From QHXW01 sp041486185 (lineage in GTDB: Bacteria; Acidobacteriota; Terriglobia; Bryobacterales; Bryobacteraceae), in contig JBGPKX010000248.1 in assembly GCA_041486185.1 (NCBI GenBank), positions 1 through 9,236 on the forward strand: a DNA stretch of 9,236 nucleotides, in the 5' to 3' direction. The notes under the pieces are model-generated. The model was not told where the DNA came from and ran no database searches. It saw only the letters and a list, made by a program, of their open reading frames with translations. A program made the translations under genes and the position numbers. This document shows, piece after piece, positions 6,685 through 9,236 of the stretch; within the stretch, counting starts at the first letter, position 1, and each line of letters begins with the position of its first letter.

Positions 6685-7520
6685 TTCACTCTCCTGGCCG
6701 TGATGAATCGCTTCACCCAATAAGGATCGGCGAGGTCGCTGATCTGCACAATTGGACGATCATGCGTCGTGGCATTGATGAATTGCCCGCCGCCAATATA
6801 CATGCCGGTATGCGTGACTTTTGACTCGCCGAAAAACAGCAGATCGCCCGGCTCGATATTGCCGCGGTCCACCGGCACCGCTCCCGCCCACTTCACCTGT
6901 ATGCCTGTGTCACGCGGAATTGTAATCCCGCGCCTGCGGCAGAGCATCTGCGTGAAACCGGAACAATCGAATCCAAAACTTGAGGTTCCTCCCCAGAAGT
7001 ACGGAAGGCCCAGAAATCGCTTGCTGAATGCGATGACCTCATCAACGCTCATCGGTCTCGCGTCGAAAGTGACGTCGCCCCGCTGCATCCAGCCGAGGCG
7101 ATCATCCGGAAGCCGGACTTCGAGCCACCGCTCCGCGCCATCATCTTCACGGATCACTTCAAGTTTGGTCTCAAAAGGGACAATGAGCAACGGCTGATGC
7201 CTGGTGACGCTCGGCTCGCGATAAATATTCGCAAACAGACTGGTCACCTGCGCCACACGTCCCGACTCAGCATATGCCCGCTCCCCCGCGCGCAACCGCT
7301 TGAATGCAGCGTCTGGCATCCAACCGGTGTATTCGTCGGCCGTGCGCACCCGCGCCCAGCCCGCCTGTTCCTCGATGATGGCAATGTTGCTGGCATAGAT
7401 GGCTTGCGAAACTATGTCGGTGTCCTCACTCGGCCGCGAGTACATGTTGGCCACCGGCTTCAGAACCACGCCATCCGCCGCACCAGCGGCCAGCAGCGCG
7501 AGCGTCATCACGATGTGCAT
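6681..7520 (-). CDS. SH3b-NlpC/P60 peptidase, probable gamma-D-glutamyl-diamino acid endopeptidase (YkfC-like)
   Basis: A 279-residue cysteine peptidase. A short hydrophobic N-terminus (residues 3-14) suggests export, though it lacks a charged start. Two bacterial SH3-like domains follow, about 18-78 (with ADEYTGWMPDAAF) and 84-155 (LPDDRLGWMQRGDV). The NlpC/P60 domain spans about 157-279: nucleophile Cys186 in FDCSGF, base His237 in THTGMYIG, and third position Asn249 in FINAT, where His is more common but Asn is known in the family. YkfC-type enzymes cut the D-Glu/diaminopimelate bond of murein peptides having a free L-Ala end. The next gene, overlapping by 4 bp, is a dipeptide epimerase acting on the expected L-Ala-D-Glu product, which strengthens this call. 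ATG at 7520 is the first start codon just ahead of the hydrophobic segment; ATG at 7508 is possible. The open frame further upstream is antisense to the oxidoreductase gene and is not coding. Confidence 0.85.
   Translation of the reverse strand: MHIVMTLALLAAGAADGVVLKPVANMYSRPSEDTDIVSQAIYASNIAIIEEQAGWARVRTADEYTGWMPDAAFKRLRAGERAYAESGRVAQVTSLFANIYREPSVTRHQPLLIVPFETKLEVIREDDGAERWLEVRLPDDRLGWMQRGDVTFDARPMSVDEVIAFSKRFLGLPYFWGGTSSFGFDCSGFTQMLCRRRGITIPRDTGIQVKWAGAVPVDRGNIEPGDLLFFGESKVTHTGMYIGGGQFINATTHDRPIVQISDLADPYWVKRFITARRVK
6691..6695 (-). promoter_or_regulatory. Shine-Dalgarno AGGAG deciding the GTG start of the epimerase
   Basis: AGGAG on the minus strand ends 6 bases before the GTG at 6684, an ideal spacing. 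It favours that start over the ATG at 6720, and places the Tat-type arginines at residues 2-4 of the protein. Confidence 0.65.
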
Positions 7521-7587
7521 TCTATAACCAGTTTCTCTCTTTTCCGGGGTATCGGCCTCATCTCCTGCCCGCGCCGCCGCGTTCCTT

Positions 7588-7596
7588 TGTGATACT
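7588..7596 (+). promoter_or_regulatory. Extended -10 box (TGTGATACT) next to the oxidoreductase start
   Basis: TG-T-GATACT fits an extended -10 element. The GTG start lies only 8 bases after it, so transcription would begin at or within a base or two of the start codon. No Shine-Dalgarno motif exists between them (TTACTCCT), in line with a leaderless mRNA. The 84-bp region 7521-7604 separates this gene from the divergent NlpC/P60 gene; I could not find an equally good promoter for the other direction in it. Confidence 0.4.
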
Positions 7597-7604
7597 TTAC
7601 TCCT

Positions 7605-8789
7605 GTGAACCGCAGAGAATTTTTCACCACAACAGCGGTTGGCACGCTGCTCGCCAGTCGCCGCGCGCTCGGCGCAAACGATCGCATCCGCATCGGACTC
7701 ATCGGCACCGGCGGACGCTGCATGTATCTCGCAGAGTTGCTGAAGAGCCTGCCCGGCAATGAGATTGTGGCTGCCTGTGACGTCTACGAGCCGCGCCGTC
7801 TGGAGGCCGTGGAGAAGATGGGGCCGCAGACCAAGCCCGCGAGCGACTATCGCGAAGTTCTCGATCGCAGCGACATCGATGCGGTCGTGATCGGCGCGCC
7901 GGACCATTGGCACGTCACTATGACGCTCGACGCCGTGGCCGCCGGCAAGGACGTTTATTGCGAAAAGCCGATCACACATACCCTCGCCGAAGGCGACAAG
8001 CTGATCGCCGGCGTCGAGAAATCCAAGCGTGTGGTCGCTACCGGCACACAGCAGCGGAGCTGGGACCACTATCTGCTTGCCAAAGAACTGATCCAAGGCA
8101 AGAGGCTGGGCCAGATCACGTTGGCTGAAATGTATTGGTATCAGAATTACGTTCGCACCACCTGGCAGGACCCGGAAGCGGAGATCGACGCCGGCCGGCT
8201 CGACTGGAAAAAGTACCTGGGTTCCGCTCCCGATCAGCCGTTTGATGCCATCAAATACCGCCGGTGGCGCTTTTTCTGGGATTTCGGCGGCGGAATCTTC
8301 ACCGATCTGATGACGCATTGGATCGATGTCGTGCAGTGGTACATGAACAGCCCGTTACCCAGCTCCGTGGAAGCCTCCGGCGCTACGCACGCGCTGCGCG
8401 AGTGGCAATGCCCCGACACAGTCAACGCTTCCATTCAGTTCCCGCAAAACTACACCGCAATTTATAACGGCACCATGGTCAGCTCGCTCGAGGATGGCGG
8501 CATCATCTTTCGCGGAACCGAAGGCGTCATGAGGCTGACACGGTCTGGCTTCTGGATCTACCGCGAGGCCAACCAGCACCGCAATGATCGGGAAATGCCG
8601 GAACCCGACATGGTCATGAAAAGCACTGATGACGGCACTCGGACGAACCTCCAGAACTGGCTGGATTGCATACGCAGCCGCGCCCTCCCCAACGCTCACG
8701 TGCGCGCCGGCGTGGAGGCTGCGCGCACCTCGCACCTGGCGAATCTCGCCATGCGGCAGGGTAAAGTGATCCGCCCGGCGGCGTCATAA
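7605..8789 (+). CDS. Gfo/Idh/MocA family NAD(P)-dependent oxidoreductase, Tat-exported
   Basis: A 394-residue protein beginning MNRREFFTTTAVGTLLASRR, a twin-arginine signal (RREFF) that would carry a pre-folded, cofactor-loaded enzyme across the membrane. The Rossmann domain follows with IRIGLIGTGGRC (28-39), acidic residue D59 (AACDVYEP), APDHWH (98-103) and the hallmark EKP (120-122). The C-terminal alpha/beta domain contains WDFGGGIFTDLMTHWIDV (225-242), where the HWID His238 is the probable catalytic or substrate-binding residue in this subgroup. The family oxidises or reduces sugars, inositols and their derivatives; the substrate here cannot be told. Tat-signalled members are common in Acidobacteriota and Planctomycetota (general knowledge). 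The start is GTG, set by the Tat motif at residues 3-4. The methyltransferase gene follows 24 bp later on the same strand, with no terminator between. Confidence 0.9.
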   Translation: MNRREFFTTTAVGTLLASRRALGANDRIRIGLIGTGGRCMYLAELLKSLPGNEIVAACDVYEPRRLEAVEKMGPQTKPASDYREVLDRSDIDAVVIGAPDHWHVTMTLDAVAAGKDVYCEKPITHTLAEGDKLIAGVEKSKRVVATGTQQRSWDHYLLAKELIQGKRLGQITLAEMYWYQNYVRTTWQDPEAEIDAGRLDWKKYLGSAPDQPFDAIKYRRWRFFWDFGGGIFTDLMTHWIDVVQWYMNSPLPSSVEASGATHALREWQCPDTVNASIQFPQNYTAIYNGTMVSSLEDGGIIFRGTEGVMRLTRSGFWIYREANQHRNDREMPEPDMVMKSTDDGTRTNLQNWLDCIRSRALPNAHVRAGVEAARTSHLANLAMRQGKVIRPAAS

Positions 8790-8813
8790 GCGCGAGCCAC
8801 TTAACCAAGCGAA

Positions 8814-9236
8814 ATGTCAACCATTTACGATGAATTCCCGTACCCTGGTGCGCCTTTCGCACAAACCCATCCGGACCATCTGGCGACTCTGGCCATTCTC
8901 TTCGGGATGACGCCCGCGCCCGCCGAGCGATGCCGTGTTCTGGAACTGGGCTGCGGCGATGGCGGCAATCTGATTCCCATGGCTTTCACACTGCCCGGGA
9001 GTCAGTTCCTTGGTATGGATCTCGCTGAATCGGCCATTGCCAAAGGCCAGGAGTTGATCCGCTCGCTGAACTTGACGAACATCAGCCTGCGGCAGCAGGA
9101 TCTCATGGAGCTGAGCGCCGGCATCGGAGAATTCGATTACATCATTGCTCACGGTCTCTTTTCGTGGGTGCCGCCACAGGTGCAGGAGCAAATTCTCAAG
9201 GTATGTAACGCGCATCTCGCCCCGAACGGGGTGGCA
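8814..9236 (+). CDS. Class I SAM-dependent methyltransferase, N-terminal 141 residues (3' end beyond the window)
   Basis: From the ATG at 8814 the frame is open to the right edge. It begins MSTIYDEFPYPGAPFAQTHP, then shows the SAM-binding motif I VLELGCGDGGN (42-52), the ribose-binding acidic residue D69 (FLGMDL), QQDLMEL (95-100) for the adenine-side loop, and FDYIIAHGLFSWVP (108-120) as motif IV/post. The opening segment and the HGLFSWVP motif recall longer methyltransferases that carry a C-terminal regulatory domain (the protein-lysine methyltransferase-like group), but that part is off the window, so the substrate is open. The ribosome site is weak (AAGCGAA). It lies 24 bp after the oxidoreductase, so the two may be co-transcribed; the pairing suggests no clear pathway. 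Confidence 0.85.
   Translation, partial: MSTIYDEFPYPGAPFAQTHPDHLATLAILFGMTPAPAERCRVLELGCGDGGNLIPMAFTLPGSQFLGMDLAESAIAKGQELIRSLNLTNISLRQQDLMELSAGIGEFDYIIAHGLFSWVPPQVQEQILKVCNAHLAPNGVA

Noticed and set aside
6685..6720. An ATG at 6720 giving the epimerase 12 extra N-terminal residues.
   Set aside because: It has no ribosome site, would overlap the upstream gene by 40 bp and would push the twin-arginine motif inward. The GTG at 6684 has AGGAG at ideal spacing and a GTGA overlap.
7521..8318. The reading frame of the NlpC/P60 gene stays open for 266 more codons upstream, suggesting a 545-residue protein.
   Set aside because: This part lies antisense to the well-supported oxidoreductase gene, lacks domain-like content, and would place a hydrophobic export segment in the middle of the protein. 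Long antisense frames are common in high-GC DNA.

Overview
The window is high-GC DNA packed with genes. It looks like a chromosome segment from a soil-type Acidobacteriota bacterium, possibly Bryobacterales/Solibacter-like. That placement is inferred from the gene mix: an ECF sigma/anti-sigma pair with a secretin-domain partner, Tat-exported Gfo/Idh/MocA and dipeptide epimerase proteins, and a fused indolepyruvate oxidoreductase with a C-terminal extension. No rRNA or other taxonomic marker is present. I see no mobile element, tRNA, CRISPR array or sizeable repeat.

Left part (1-2122, minus strand): the 5' end of a rhamnulokinase gene runs off the left edge. Upstream of it lies a tightly packed set transcribed leftward: ECF sigma factor, zinc-finger anti-sigma factor, then a secreted protein with a secretin N-domain-like fold. 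The sigma and anti-sigma genes overlap by 4 bp. The anti-sigma gene has an in-frame TGA after 112 codons. The same frame stays open for 65 more codons and ends exactly one base before the ATG of the next gene, so this looks like a longer anti-sigma factor cut by a nonsense codon (or by a sequencing error, or read through).

Centre (2188-5574, plus strand): one very large gene for a fused IorA-IorB-type indolepyruvate ferredoxin oxidoreductase, divergent from the sigma gene. It meets the next block tail to tail with only 6 bp between.

Right part: an NlpC/P60 endopeptidase with SH3-like domains and an L-Ala-D/L-Glu-type dipeptide epimerase form a leftward pair overlapping by 4 bp. This matches the YkfC/YkfB logic of murein peptide recycling, but here both proteins carry apparent export signals. 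Divergent from the pair is a Tat-exported Gfo/Idh/MocA oxidoreductase, followed by the 5' part of a class I SAM-dependent methyltransferase that leaves the window at the right edge.

No gene-free stretch longer than 100 bp exists. Several genes (rhaB, the oxidoreductase, the ior gene, the sigma gene) have -10-like boxes very near the start codon and no convincing Shine-Dalgarno sequence, suggesting short-leader or leaderless transcripts. No plainly new system is visible. The broken anti-sigma gene with its secretin-like partner, and the apparently exported peptide-recycling pair, are the points most worth checking.
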